Positions 15,452-24,570 of a DNA stretch of 64,000 nucleotides are shown in pieces. The stretch covers positions 713,501 to 777,500 of the forward strand of contig NZ_CANNCF010000002.1 in NCBI RefSeq assembly GCF_947503045.1, read 5' to 3'. The stretch's first letter is position 1, and every line of letters begins with the position of its first letter. The stretch is from an uncultured Tateyamaria sp. Lineage in GTDB: Bacteria > Pseudomonadota > Alphaproteobacteria > Rhodobacterales > Rhodobacteraceae. The notes below the pieces were generated by a model. That model had not been told where the DNA came from. It did not search any database and saw only the letters and a program-made list of their open reading frames with translations. A program made the position numbers and the translations under genes.

Positions 15452-15952
15452 CTAGACCTCCCGCACCGTGACAAGCCCGCTTTCGATCTTGTCGAGCGCG
15501 CTGGCCAGCGTGCTGCGGATGCTCACCGACACGCCCATCGGGTTTTCATCCAGCAGCGGCAGAACATCGTTGCTGGACAGAAATCCGCGCATCTCTGACA
15601 CAGCCTGCCCGGTTTTCTTGATGGCTGCGGCGCGGGCAGGCCCCGTGGCCTTGTCCAACTCGATCAAGGCGACCTGCATCGCCGTCAATTGTCCCGAAGT
15701 GACGCCGTTCAGACCCTTTTCCGCGATCCCCTCAAACAGGGGCAGCGCACTGCCGCGCAGTACGTTTTCAAGGGCATTGATCTGCTCGCCCACACTGTCG
15801 CGCGCATCGCGCCAGACCGGCATCAGCGCAGCAGAAGGTGCGGCATAGCCATCCGCGCCGGACGCAGCACCGCCATAGCCCAGAAAATCCTTCAGGAATT
15901 GGGTTTGGGCCGGTGAAAGCTGTGATGCCGTGGCATCCGGATCCTCTGCCAT
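15452..15952 (-). CDS. Uncharacterised 166-aa helical protein, first gene of the repeat-protein operon
   Basis: Soluble, all-helical 166-residue protein with an N-terminal stretch SPAQTQFLKDFLGYGG, a central ALENVLRGSALPLFEGIAEK plus GLNGVTSGQLTAMQVALIEL, and an ending NPMGVSVSIRSTLASALDKI. From memory, similar blocks (LNGLT, NPxGVxVxIRxTLxxAL) occur inside large secreted or injected bacterial toxins as a non-catalytic module; I cannot name the family. It ends 3 bases before the 1160-residue gene, so the two are translated together. A dedicated adaptor, chaperone or loading factor is plausible. The start at 15952 follows a G-rich stretch (GGGGGG, 6 bases upstream). Confidence 0.65.
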   Translation of the reverse strand: MAEDPDATASQLSPAQTQFLKDFLGYGGAASGADGYAAPSAALMPVWRDARDSVGEQINALENVLRGSALPLFEGIAEKGLNGVTSGQLTAMQVALIELDKATGPARAAAIKKTGQAVSEMRGFLSSNDVLPLLDENPMGVSVSIRSTLASALDKIESGLVTVREV

Positions 15953-16044
15953 GGCAGACCCCCCGCGCGTTCAAAAAAATACCTCAGAATACCACCCGAG
16001 CGTAGCCGCGGTGTTTTCCGATTTCAACCACAGGGTATTGCGCG

Positions 16045-16695
16045 CTAGTGGCTCAGTGACCGCGCCAGATAAGTCCCGATCCGCCGCGCGCCAGTGGGTG
16101 ACGGATGGATGCCGTCAAAGGCGAATTGGCGGCGATTGCCCGGATCGATCACATCCTCACTGTCGATAAAGGTCAGGCCCGGCGTCTGCTTGGCCAGCCG
16201 CGCAAGGCGGGCGTCATATTCCACCAGATAGGGACGGCAGCCGGTAAACGGTCCCGACCGGGGGCTGGCGTAATATCCCATCCAGACGACCTTGGCACCG
16301 CTGCTCAGGATTTCGGCCAGCAGGGCGGGCACCTCGCCCGTCAGATCAGGGGCCAGCAACCCGTCCAGCACGGTGTCACAGGCCCCGCAGCCGCAATCGG
16401 CCAGCAGATCATTCGCACCGCCATTGATCAGCACCACATCCCACGGACCACGGCGAAACTGCGCGCGCACGTCAAACCCCGCAGCACGACCAAAGGCCGA
16501 GGCGTTGGAAAACCGGGCCCCGGCGACGGCGGCGTTTTCCACCTCGGCGCCCAGAACGTTTCCCATAACCGACGGGATGTCGCGGCCCGTCCACTTGTGC
16601 CAGGCGAGAATGCTGTCCCCGATGGCCAGCACCCGCAGCGGCTCCGCCCCAAGCGGCGCGGCCAGAAAACACAACAGGATCACGAGGTAACGCAT
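16045..16695 (-). CDS. Secreted SGNH/GDSL-type hydrolase
   Basis: 216 residues from ATG at 16695, chosen because it opens a clear Sec signal peptide (MRYLVILLCFLAAPLGAEP). The SGNH blocks are present: GDSILAW with the nucleophilic Ser (block I), Gly in NAAVAGAR (II), GGANDLL (III) and DGIHPSPTG with catalytic Asp/His (V). Family members hydrolyse esters of lipids or carbohydrates in the periplasm or outside the cell. The ACDTVLDG and CGCGAC segments give a cysteine-rich loop after block III. The gene stands alone; its substrate cannot be predicted. A longer frame from 16749 would bury the signal peptide. Confidence 0.88.
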   Translation of the reverse strand: MRYLVILLCFLAAPLGAEPLRVLAIGDSILAWHKWTGRDIPSVMGNVLGAEVENAAVAGARFSNASAFGRAAGFDVRAQFRRGPWDVVLINGGANDLLADCGCGACDTVLDGLLAPDLTGEVPALLAEILSSGAKVVWMGYYASPRSGPFTGCRPYLVEYDARLARLAKQTPGLTFIDSEDVIDPGNRRQFAFDGIHPSPTGARRIGTYLARSLSH

Positions 16696-16862
16696 GTCCC
16701 ACAGATATGGCGGACCCGGACAGTTGCCACCCGTAAACGGAAACTTCACCGCAATCCAAAATAATTCTAATCAATTACAAAGCGTTAATCGCTCACGGCT
16801 TGTGGGTGATTCTGTTATCGTCACGCCACCCGAAGATATTTTCCTCATTTCGGAGATTGGAG

Positions 16863-17099
16863 ATGATTGAACCTACCACAGCACATATTCCCGGCAGCGT
16901 GCCGCAGCAGTTCCGTGTCCTGAACGCAGCAGACGCGGCCCTGGTCTGGGTCCTCAAATGGTCCGGCGACGCGGATCACGTGATCGCAAACAAGCTGAGC
17001 ACGATGCCCAGCCGCGTCAGCGACATTCTGGCCGAGAACACCCATGTGGGCAGCCGCGACAAGGCGACCAAAATGATCGCCTCGCCGGACAAGGGCTGA
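16863..17099 (+). CDS. Small HTH-like protein, 78 aa
   Basis: 78 residues from ATG at 16863, with GGAG separated from the start by only a few bases. Residues 27-62 look like a helix-turn-helix (ALVWVLKWSGDADHVIANKL; TMPSRVSDILAENTH), similar in style to small phage-like and GcrA-like DNA-binding proteins of Rhodobacteraceae, but I cannot assign a family. The C-terminus is basic (GSRDKATKMI). Its stop codon abuts the convergent gltB stop with no spacer. A regulatory role is an inference. Confidence 0.6.
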   Translation: MIEPTTAHIPGSVPQQFRVLNAADAALVWVLKWSGDADHVIANKLSTMPSRVSDILAENTHVGSRDKATKMIASPDKG

Positions 17100-20000
17100 T
17101 CATTCCGCCGGAATGGCCCCTTTTTCAAGGCTCAGAGGTGCGGGCAGATGCACCAGCATTTCCTTGGGACAAACCTGCAGGAAATGGTGCTGTTCGCTGT
17201 CCCAATGCTGCAGAATGTCGGCGGCCTTGGCGCTGCCGGTTTCGCGCAGATGGCGCTCCAGCAGCTCTTCGAGCTGGTTCATCCAGTGCAGGACGGTGAC
17301 CGGGCAGGCCACCAGCGTTTCCATGTTCATCAGGTCCATCGCCACGCCATCAGGATCGTACAGATAGGCCATACCGCCCGTCATGCCGGCCCCGAAATTG
17401 GCACCGATCTCGCCCAGAATGACGGCCACACCGCCGGTCATGTACTCACACCCGTTGCTGCCGCAACCCTCGATCACCACACTCGCACCCGAATTGCGCA
17501 CGGCGAAACGCTCGCCCGCGCGTCCGGCGGCAAACAGGAAACCGTCCGTCGCCCCATATAGGACCGTGTTGCCGATGATCGTGTTTTCCGCCGCCACGAT
17601 GGGCGAGGCCATGGGCGGACGCACAACGATGGTGCCACCCGACAGGCCCTTGCCCACATAGTCATTGGCATCTCCCGACACTTCCAGCTTGAGGCCTGGG
17701 GCTGCAAATGCGCCCAGAGACTGGCCCGCCGACCCGGTCAGCTTGACCGTCAGGTGGTCGGGTTGCAGCGTGTTGCGCATCCCGAACTTGCGCACGATAT
17801 GGCTGCTGGTGCGGGTGCCAACGGTCCGGTGCGTGTTCTGCACCGCATAAGACAGCTGCATCTTTTCACCATCCTCAAGGAACCGCGCCGCATCGCGCAC
17901 GATCTGTGCATCCAGCGTGTCGGGCACCGCATTGCGGTCCTTGTCGCGGTTATAAACGATGTCCGCCGCCCCATCGACAGTGATCAAAAGTGGGTTGAGG
18001 TCGAGGTCATCCAGATGCGCAGACCCACGTGACACCTGCGCCAACAGGTCCGCGCGGCCGATCACGTCATCAAGGCTGCGCGCCCCGATCTCGGCCAGCA
18101 ATTCACGCACTTCGCTGGCATAGAAGGTGATAAGGTTCACCACCTTGTCCGCGTTGCCGGTGAACTTGTCGCGCAGCGCCTCGTCCTGCGTACACACGCC
18201 CACAGGGCAGGTGTTGGACTGGCACTGGCGGACCATGATGCAGCCCATCGCGATCAGCGCAGCGGTGCCGATGCCATATTCCTCGGCCCCCAGCATCGCC
18301 GCCATGACGATGTCACGGCCCGTGCGCAGACCACCATCGGTGCGCAGCGTCACGCGTTCGCGCAGGTTGTTCATGCTGAGCACCTGATGCGCCTCGGTCA
18401 GGCCCATCTCCCATGGCAGACCCGCATATTTGATCGAGGTCGCGGGCGAGGCCCCGGTGCCGCCATTGTGGCCCGAAATCAGGATCACATCAGCCTTGGC
18501 CTTGGCCACACCGGCGGCAATTGTGCCGACACCGCTGGAGGCCACCAGCTTCACCGTCACCTTGCAGCGCGGATTGATCTGCTTGAGATCATAGATCAGC
18601 TGCGCCAGATCCTCGATGGAATAGATGTCATGGTGCGGCGGGGGCGAGATCAGGGTCACACCCTTGGTCGAATGGCGCAAACGGGCAATCAGGTCGGTGA
18701 CCTTCATGCCGGGCAACTGCCCACCCTCACCGGGCTTGGCGCCCTGGGCGACCTTGATCTCCAGCTCTTCACACTGATTCAGGTACTCGGCGGTCACACC
18801 AAAACGACCGGAGGCCACCTGCTTGATCTTGGCCGACGGATTGTCACCATTGGGTTCGGGCAGGAAATGGGCCGGGTCTTCGCCGCCCTCACCGGAATCC
18901 GACTTGGCCCCGATCCGGTTCATCGCCACGTTCAGCGTCTTGTGCGCCTCGGGGCTCAGCGCCCCCAGCGACATGCCGGGCGTGACAAAGCGTTTGCGGA
19001 TCGAGGTGATGCTTTCCACCTCTTCCAGCGGAATGGGCGCACCCAGCGGCTTGATGTCCAACAAATCACGCAAATGGATCGGCGGGGCCGAGCGCATCTT
19101 GGCCGAATACTGCTTCCACATCGCATAGGACGCATTGTTGCAGGCGGTTTGCAGCATGTGCATGCTGGTCGCCTCCCACGCATGGGTCTCGCCCGACTGG
19201 CGCGCCTTGTAGAACCCGCCGATGGGCAGCACGTTGGTACCATTCCAGCCCAGCTCATGGATCTGTTCCGCTTTGGACTGAATACCCGTGACCCCGATGC
19301 CGCTGATGCGGCTGGTCATGCCGGGGAAATACTCGGCGCACATCGCGCGGGACAGGCCCACCGCCTCGAAATTCAGACCCCCACGATACGAGGACACAAC
19401 CGAAATGCCCATCTTGGCCATGATCTTGAGCAGACCCTGATCAATCGCATTACGATAGCGGGCCACGGCCTCGGTCAAGGTGCCGTCGAGCAGGCCGCGA
19501 TCAATGCGATCCGCCAGCGAATCCTCGGCGAGGTAGGCGTTGACCACCGTCGCCCCGCATCCGATCAGAACGGCAAAGTAATGCGGATCGATACACTCAG
19601 CTGAGCGCACGTTCAGCGAACAGAAGGTGCGCAGACCCTTGCGGATCAGATGGCTGTGCACGGCACTTGTGGCCAGGATCATCGGCATCGCGACCTTGTC
19701 CGTGTTCGAATGCTGATCGGTCAGCACGATATGCCCGGCGCCCGAACGCACGGCATCCTCAACCTCGTCGCGGATACGGGCCAGACCCATGTTCAGCGCA
19801 AATTCGCCGCGCTCGAATGTACAGTCGATCTCGACCAGTTCGGCGTTGAAATGTTCACTGATTTCTTCCCATTGCGCGTTGCCGACAAAGGGGCTGTCCA
19901 GCGTGATGATCTCGGTCTGGGCACTGCTTTCGTCCAGCACGTTCTTGAGGTTGCCGAACCGCGTTTTCAGGCTCATCACCCGGAATTCACGCAAGGAATC

Positions 20001-21629
20001 AATCGGCGGGTTCGTCACCTGAGAGAAATTCTGCCGGAAGAAATGCGACAGGGGCCGGTATTTCTTGGACAGAACAGCGCTAGGCGTGTCATCCCCCATC
20101 GACGCCAGCGCCTCCTTGGCATCTTCGGCCATGGGCGCAAGAATCTGTTCCAGCTCTTCCACGGAATAGCCCGCCGCGATCTGACGACGACGCAGTTCCT
20201 CGCCTGTGAACAGCGGTTTTTCCGTCGCACCGGCGATGGCAGGCTCCAGCTCCTTGATCTTGCCGACCCAGTCACCAAAGGGCTGGCTGGCCGCCAACCG
20301 GTTCTTGATTTCGGTGTCGTGATACATCTTGCCCTCGGCCATATCGACCGCCAGCAACTGCCCGGGGCCCAGCGCCCCCTTTTCGATCACATTGGCCTCG
20401 TCCTGCGGCACCATCCCGGTTTCCGACCCCGCAATGACCATCCCATCACGCGTCACCACATAGCGCATCGGGCGCAGCCCGTTCCGGTCCAGACCGGCGC
20501 AGACCCAGCGCCCGTCGGTCATCGCCAAGGCGGCAGGCCCGTCCCAGGGCTCCATCACCGAGTTGCAATAGGAATACATATCGCGCCACGCCTCGGGCAG
20601 CTCGACCGCCTGTTTGGACCAGGATTCCGGCACCAGCATCGTCTTGGCCATCGGCGCATTGCGACCGGCACGCACCAGTACCTCGAACACCGCATCCAGC
20701 GCCGCACTGTCGGACGAGCCGGAGGCGACAATGGGTTTGATATCCTCGGCCATCTCGCCAAAGGTGCCGGACGCCATGCGGATCTCGTGGGACTTCATCC
20801 AGTTGAGGTTGCCCTTGAGCGTGTTGATCTCGCCATTATGGGCCAGCATGCGGAAGGGTTGGGCCAGCCACCACTGCGGAAAGGTGTTGGTGGAATAGCG
20901 CTGGTGATAGATCGCAAAGGCGCTGACGAACCGCTCATCCATCAGGTCGGGATAGAACTCGGCCACCTGTTCCGCCAGCATCATGCCTTTGTAAATGATC
21001 GACCGGCAGGACAGCGACGCAATATAAAGCGACGGCACCTGTGCCGCCAGCGCCGCCTTTTCGATGCGGCGCCGGATCACGTACAACTCGCGCTCAAAGG
21101 TCTCTTCGTCCACACCCTTGGAATTGCTGATCAAAATCTGCTCGATCTCGGGGCGGGTCGCGTTGGCCTTTTCGCCCAGACAGGCGATGTTCACCGGCAC
21201 ATGGCGCCAGCCATAGATGTAATAACCCATGCGCAGCACTTCGGTCTCGACGATGGTCCGGCAGGTCTCTTGCGCGCCGAAATCCGTGCGGGGCAGAAAT
21301 ACCTGCCCCACAGCCATCAGCCGGTCGCGGTTGGGCGTGTGGCCAGTGCGCTGGATCTGGTCGTAAAAGAACGACACGGGGATCTGCAGGTGAATGCCCG
21401 CGCCGTCGCCGGTCTTGCCATCAGCGTCCACGGCTCCACGGTGCCAGATCGCCTTGAGGGCCTTGATCCCGTTTTCCACCACCGCCCGGCTTTTGGAGCC
21501 ATCGACATTGACCACAAGGCCAACCCCGCATGAGCTGTGCTCTTCACTTTCGGAATACAGACCCTGTTCGGCCATAAACGCGCGCTTGGCTTCCTCGCGG
21601 GCCACCCATTCGGCATCATATTTGGTCAT
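17100..21629 (-). CDS. gltB: Glutamate synthase [NADPH] large subunit
   Basis: 1509 residues, full length for GltB. A class II glutamine amidotransferase domain begins with a short propeptide and the nucleophilic cysteine C34 (SSCGVGLVV), with HQRYSTNTFPQW downstream. The central domain, the FMN-binding synthase domain (KVTVKLVASSGVGTIAAGVA; SGHNGGTGASP), the [3Fe-4S] cysteines (CIMVRQCQSNTCPVGVC) and a C-terminal GXGXG beta-helix (GLSGGTIVVRP; EGCGSNGCEYMTGG) follow. It converts 2-oxoglutarate and glutamine to two glutamates with electrons from GltD. The start overlaps the preceding gene (ATGA), placing it last in a gltD-GFA-secreted protein-gltB operon. Confidence 0.98.
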   Translation of the reverse strand: MTKYDAEWVAREEAKRAFMAEQGLYSESEEHSSCGVGLVVNVDGSKSRAVVENGIKALKAIWHRGAVDADGKTGDGAGIHLQIPVSFFYDQIQRTGHTPNRDRLMAVGQVFLPRTDFGAQETCRTIVETEVLRMGYYIYGWRHVPVNIACLGEKANATRPEIEQILISNSKGVDEETFERELYVIRRRIEKAALAAQVPSLYIASLSCRSIIYKGMMLAEQVAEFYPDLMDERFVSAFAIYHQRYSTNTFPQWWLAQPFRMLAHNGEINTLKGNLNWMKSHEIRMASGTFGEMAEDIKPIVASGSSDSAALDAVFEVLVRAGRNAPMAKTMLVPESWSKQAVELPEAWRDMYSYCNSVMEPWDGPAALAMTDGRWVCAGLDRNGLRPMRYVVTRDGMVIAGSETGMVPQDEANVIEKGALGPGQLLAVDMAEGKMYHDTEIKNRLAASQPFGDWVGKIKELEPAIAGATEKPLFTGEELRRRQIAAGYSVEELEQILAPMAEDAKEALASMGDDTPSAVLSKKYRPLSHFFRQNFSQVTNPPIDSLREFRVMSLKTRFGNLKNVLDESSAQTEIITLDSPFVGNAQWEEISEHFNAELVEIDCTFERGEFALNMGLARIRDEVEDAVRSGAGHIVLTDQHSNTDKVAMPMILATSAVHSHLIRKGLRTFCSLNVRSAECIDPHYFAVLIGCGATVVNAYLAEDSLADRIDRGLLDGTLTEAVARYRNAIDQGLLKIMAKMGISVVSSYRGGLNFEAVGLSRAMCAEYFPGMTSRISGIGVTGIQSKAEQIHELGWNGTNVLPIGGFYKARQSGETHAWEATSMHMLQTACNNASYAMWKQYSAKMRSAPPIHLRDLLDIKPLGAPIPLEEVESITSIRKRFVTPGMSLGALSPEAHKTLNVAMNRIGAKSDSGEGGEDPAHFLPEPNGDNPSAKIKQVASGRFGVTAEYLNQCEELEIKVAQGAKPGEGGQLPGMKVTDLIARLRHSTKGVTLISPPPHHDIYSIEDLAQLIYDLKQINPRCKVTVKLVASSGVGTIAAGVAKAKADVILISGHNGGTGASPATSIKYAGLPWEMGLTEAHQVLSMNNLRERVTLRTDGGLRTGRDIVMAAMLGAEEYGIGTAALIAMGCIMVRQCQSNTCPVGVCTQDEALRDKFTGNADKVVNLITFYASEVRELLAEIGARSLDDVIGRADLLAQVSRGSAHLDDLDLNPLLITVDGAADIVYNRDKDRNAVPDTLDAQIVRDAARFLEDGEKMQLSYAVQNTHRTVGTRTSSHIVRKFGMRNTLQPDHLTVKLTGSAGQSLGAFAAPGLKLEVSGDANDYVGKGLSGGTIVVRPPMASPIVAAENTIIGNTVLYGATDGFLFAAGRAGERFAVRNSGASVVIEGCGSNGCEYMTGGVAVILGEIGANFGAGMTGGMAYLYDPDGVAMDLMNMETLVACPVTVLHWMNQLEELLERHLRETGSAKAADILQHWDSEQHHFLQVCPKEMLVHLPAPLSLEKGAIPAE

Positions 21630-22324
21630 TGGTCATATCCTTTCAAAGTCGGGACAAAGCGGGCCAGCGAGGACTCGCAGTCGTAAAGCGGGGTCTTGGT
21701 GAAAAAGCCGGGCTCGCCCGGATAGATGAAGTCCACGGGTGTTCCGTCATTTTCGAATGTGCCGTTGATGCCGGTGCCGGAATAGGTGCCCGAGATAAAG
21801 CGGCGGTGGCGGACCGACACATATTCATTGCCGGTAATTTCCAGCACCACACCGTCGGTGGTCTCGTGACGGGCGCTGAACTCGGTCACCAGCAGCGGCT
21901 CACCATCGATCACCACCTCTTCGCCGGTCAGACGGTCATAGCCGACAACACGCACGGGGCCGGAATCGCCATGCTGGGTGAAATCGTAACTGTCGGTGCC
22001 GGTTTCCAGCAACTCGGTCAGGCTGGCCGGGTCGGTGGCAGGCTGCACCAGCACCTCGCGGTAGGTGGGGAACAGATCATAGCTTTCCAGCCACTGCGTT
22101 TCGCTGTCGATCTTGGACAGGAACGTGGGTCCATCCACATCAAATTCGATGCGCCAGTTTTCGCCGGGCTGATCCACGGAACAGATATAGATATTGGACA
22201 CCGAACAGCCGCGCGACTGCACGGTCAGTTCCGGCGTGCAGCCTTCGGGCGGATAGAAACGACTGCCATCCTGCGCAACGGCGGGCGTCGCCAGAACGGC
22301 GCACAGGATCACAAGCAACCTCAT
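21626..22324 (-). CDS. Secreted/periplasmic protein of unknown function inside the glt operon
   Basis: 232 residues with a clear Sec signal peptide (MRLLVILCAVLATPAVAQDG). The mature protein is beta-rich and contains four cysteines in its first part (EGCTPE, RGCSVSNIYICSV) and one near the end (YDCESS), suggesting disulfides. No catalytic motif is seen. It overlaps the GFA-family gene upstream and gltB downstream by 4 bases each, so it is certainly co-translated with the glutamate synthase genes, although a link of a periplasmic protein to ammonia assimilation is not obvious. I do not recognise a named domain. Confidence 0.75.
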   Translation of the reverse strand: MRLLVILCAVLATPAVAQDGSRFYPPEGCTPELTVQSRGCSVSNIYICSVDQPGENWRIEFDVDGPTFLSKIDSETQWLESYDLFPTYREVLVQPATDPASLTELLETGTDSYDFTQHGDSGPVRVVGYDRLTGEEVVIDGEPLLVTEFSARHETTDGVVLEITGNEYVSVRHRRFISGTYSGTGINGTFENDGTPVDFIYPGEPGFFTKTPLYDCESSLARFVPTLKGYDQ

Positions 22325-22761
22325 GCGTCGTCCTCAAGATCGGGGTTCAGCGCCAGCACATCGGCGCGGGTCAGGCGCTTGTGATCGGTGCCGACGCAGG
22401 CCAGACCATCGGGCACCTGATCCACATAGATTTCATGGCTGATGGTGAACCCGTTCGGATCATCGAAAATCCCAAGCGGCAGATCGGTTGCCCCAAACCA
22501 TTTTCCGGGTTTGGTCTGACGGAAAAACAGGCCCGTGCCGCATTCGCGACACCAACCACGCTCGGCCCACTCGCTGTTGGCGCGGGTCGCGATATGTTCG
22601 GCCCCGGTCCAGGTGATGTCCTCGGATGCAATGCTGACCTCGATCAGTGCCGATCCGGTCCAGCGGCGGCACATGGGACAATGACAGATGCCAAAAGTGC
22701 CGGGCACATTTACGGCGTCAAAGCGCACGGCTCCGCACAGGCATCCTCCCGACTTGTCCAT
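22321..22761 (-). CDS. GFA-family (glutathione-dependent formaldehyde-activating/CENP-V fold) zinc protein
   Basis: 146 residues with the full set of zinc cysteines of the GFA family: GGCLCGAVRF, then CHCPMCRRWTGS, then CRECGTGLFF. The fold is best known from Gfa, which was thought to speed S-hydroxymethylglutathione formation, but most members have no established reaction. The start at 22761 has GGGAGAG 6-7 bases upstream. It lies 122 bases after gltD, from which it is separated by a set of GTGCAC repeats, and is coupled to the next gene by an ATGA overlap. Confidence 0.88.
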   Translation of the reverse strand: MDKSGGCLCGAVRFDAVNVPGTFGICHCPMCRRWTGSALIEVSIASEDITWTGAEHIATRANSEWAERGWCRECGTGLFFRQTKPGKWFGATDLPLGIFDDPNGFTISHEIYVDQVPDGLACVGTDHKRLTRADVLALNPDLEDDA

Positions 22762-22831
22762 TTCAACTCTCCCTTTCAGTCAGCAGCGCTGACCTGTCCT
22801 TTCCCGGTTCCAAACGCGTATGCACATTTCG

Positions 22832-22859
22832 GTGCACACTGTGTGCACAGGTGGTGCAC
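22832..22859. promoter_or_regulatory. Palindromic GTGCAC repeats between gltD and the GFA-family gene
   Basis: GTGCACAC-T-GTGTGCAC (22832-22848) is a perfect 8-bp inverted repeat. A further GTGCAC copy follows at 22854-22859, and a related TGCACA lies just before it (from 22821). They sit in the 122-base spacer inside the glt operon, 70-100 bases upstream of the GFA-family start. They could be an operator for an internal promoter or an mRNA hairpin; no T-run follows on the minus strand. Confidence 0.5.
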
Positions 22860-22883
22860 GCCCGGTGTACCGCGATTCAGAGC

Positions 22884-24353
22884 CTATTCTGCCGCAATCG
22901 CCGCCGCGCTGAACCCTTGCAAAATCGCCTCGGCACAGTCTCGCCCGTCGCGGATGGCCCAGACAACCAGGCTCGCGCCGCGCACGATGTCACCCACCGC
23001 ATAAACACCGTCCATTTGCGTCTGCCCAGTGGTAAAGGCCGCCTTGATCGTGCCCCAGCGGGTCACCTCCAACTCGGGCTGGTCCCACAAGGTCGGCAAC
23101 GCCTCGGGCTCAAAGCCCAGCGCCTTGATCACGAGGTCCGCCTGTTCGACGTAATCCGCGCCCTCGATCACCTCGGGGGCCTGACGGCCTGTCGCATCCG
23201 GCGCGCCAAGGCGCATCTTTTGCACCGTGACACCTGTGACCCGGCCCGCAGGGTCCGCAGGGTTGTCCGCATCCGCAACGGCAAGGTCAGTGACAAAGCC
23301 CTTGGGCGCGCTCAGCCACTCGAACACCACGCCTTCTTCTTCAGCATTTTGAACTTCGCGCTGGCTGCCCGGCATGTTGGCGCGGTCCCGGCGGTAAAGA
23401 CATTTGACCGAGGTCGCGCCCTGCCGGATCGACGTGCGCACGCAGTCCATCGCCGTATCGCCGCCACCGATCACCACCACACGCTTGCCTTCGGCATTGT
23501 AGCGCCCGCTATCGAACTCCTCGACCGCGTCGCCAAAGCTTTTGCGGTTGCTGGCGGTCAGAAAATCAATTGCCTTTTCAATGCCCTGCGCTTGCGACCC
23601 ATGCAGCGTCAGGTCGCGGGATTTGTAGACGCCCGTGGCGATGATCACCGCATCATGTTCGGCCCGGATCGAGGCAAAAATGTCCGCATCCACATCGCAG
23701 TTCAGCACGAAATTCACACCGCCCTCTTCAAGCTGTGCATTGCGGCGCATCACTACGTCCTTTTCCAGCTTGAAGCCGGGGATGCCATAGGTCAGCAACC
23801 CGCCCGCGCGGTCATAGCGGTCATAGACGGTGACCTGCACGCCAGCCCGGCGCAGCACATCTGCGGCGGCCAGACCACCGGGGCCCGCGCCGATGATCGC
23901 CACGGATTCAGCGCGCTCGGTGGCGGGCTTGATGGGCTGCACCCAGCCCTTTTCCCATGCTGTGTCGGTGATGTATTTCTCGACCGACCCGATGGTGACG
24001 GTGCCGTGGCCGGACTGTTCGATGACGCAATTGCCCTCGCACAGGCGGTCCTGCGGGCAGATGCGGCCACAGATTTCGGGAAACGTATTGGTGGCCTGAC
24101 TGACCTCATAGGCCTCTTGCAGGCGCCCTTCGGCGGTCAGGCGCAGCCAGTCGGGGATGTTGTTGTGCAGCGGGCAATGGGACTGACAATAGGGCACCCC
24201 GCATTGCGAACAGCGGCTTGCCTGCTCTTCGGCCTTGGCCGCAGCGTACTCCGCATAAATCTCGTTGAAATCCGCACGGCGTATCTCTGCGTCACGCTTT
24301 TCGGGCATGTCGCGTTCGATCTTGGTAAATTTCAGCATGGGCTGCTCAGCCAT
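22884..24353 (-). CDS. gltD: Glutamate synthase [NADPH] small subunit
   Basis: 489 residues. The N-terminal domain carries the cysteines for two [4Fe-4S] clusters (RCSQCGVPYCQSHCPLHN; CGRICPQDRLCEGNC), followed by an FAD-binding Rossmann motif (AIIGAGPGGLAAADVLRRAG) and an NADPH-binding motif (VVVIGGGDTAMDCVRT). The C-terminal FAD contact is VYAVGDIVRGASLVVWAI. It passes electrons from NADPH to GltB. The start at 24353 has GGGAGGG 5 bases upstream. It is the first gene of the glt operon; in many bacteria gltB comes first and the two are adjacent. Confidence 0.97.
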   Translation of the reverse strand: MAEQPMLKFTKIERDMPEKRDAEIRRADFNEIYAEYAAAKAEEQASRCSQCGVPYCQSHCPLHNNIPDWLRLTAEGRLQEAYEVSQATNTFPEICGRICPQDRLCEGNCVIEQSGHGTVTIGSVEKYITDTAWEKGWVQPIKPATERAESVAIIGAGPGGLAAADVLRRAGVQVTVYDRYDRAGGLLTYGIPGFKLEKDVVMRRNAQLEEGGVNFVLNCDVDADIFASIRAEHDAVIIATGVYKSRDLTLHGSQAQGIEKAIDFLTASNRKSFGDAVEEFDSGRYNAEGKRVVVIGGGDTAMDCVRTSIRQGATSVKCLYRRDRANMPGSQREVQNAEEEGVVFEWLSAPKGFVTDLAVADADNPADPAGRVTGVTVQKMRLGAPDATGRQAPEVIEGADYVEQADLVIKALGFEPEALPTLWDQPELEVTRWGTIKAAFTTGQTQMDGVYAVGDIVRGASLVVWAIRDGRDCAEAILQGFSAAAIAAE

Positions 24354-24488
24354 GGGTCCCTCCCGCCAGTCTTGGATTGGTTTGCGCGGAATAAATGATC
24401 TGAAGAGGGAATAAAAGGCAGCGATGCTGACCTAATAAGAGATTATTTGGCGGGAACGCACCGCCCAGCGCGCAAATCTCGCCTTTTT

Positions 24489-24505
24489 AGGTCCGATACG
24501 GACCT
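24489..24505. repeat. Inverted repeat upstream of uppP
   Basis: AGGTCCG-ATA-CGGACCT is a perfect 7-bp inverted repeat in the 217-base region between the divergent gltD and uppP genes, flanked by TTTTT and TTTATGG. It could be an operator or a small hairpin; its role is not known. Confidence 0.4.
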
Positions 24506-24570
24506 TTATGGCCATTTGCGTTCAGAATCATCGGCTTGTACACAGACCCTATCACAAGGGTGCGCAGGCC

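Noticed and set aside
16800-16862. Upstream extension of the 78-aa HTH-like protein to 16800
   Set aside because: The added residues are unlike a protein N-terminus, and the GGAG site just before 16863 supports the later start.
19650-21533. 627-codon plus-strand open frame
   Set aside because: It lies wholly opposite gltB, whose identity is certain, and its translation has no recognisable protein features.
22647-24398. 583-codon plus-strand open frame
   Set aside because: Shadow opposite gltD and the start of the GFA-family gene; composition is typical of antisense reading.
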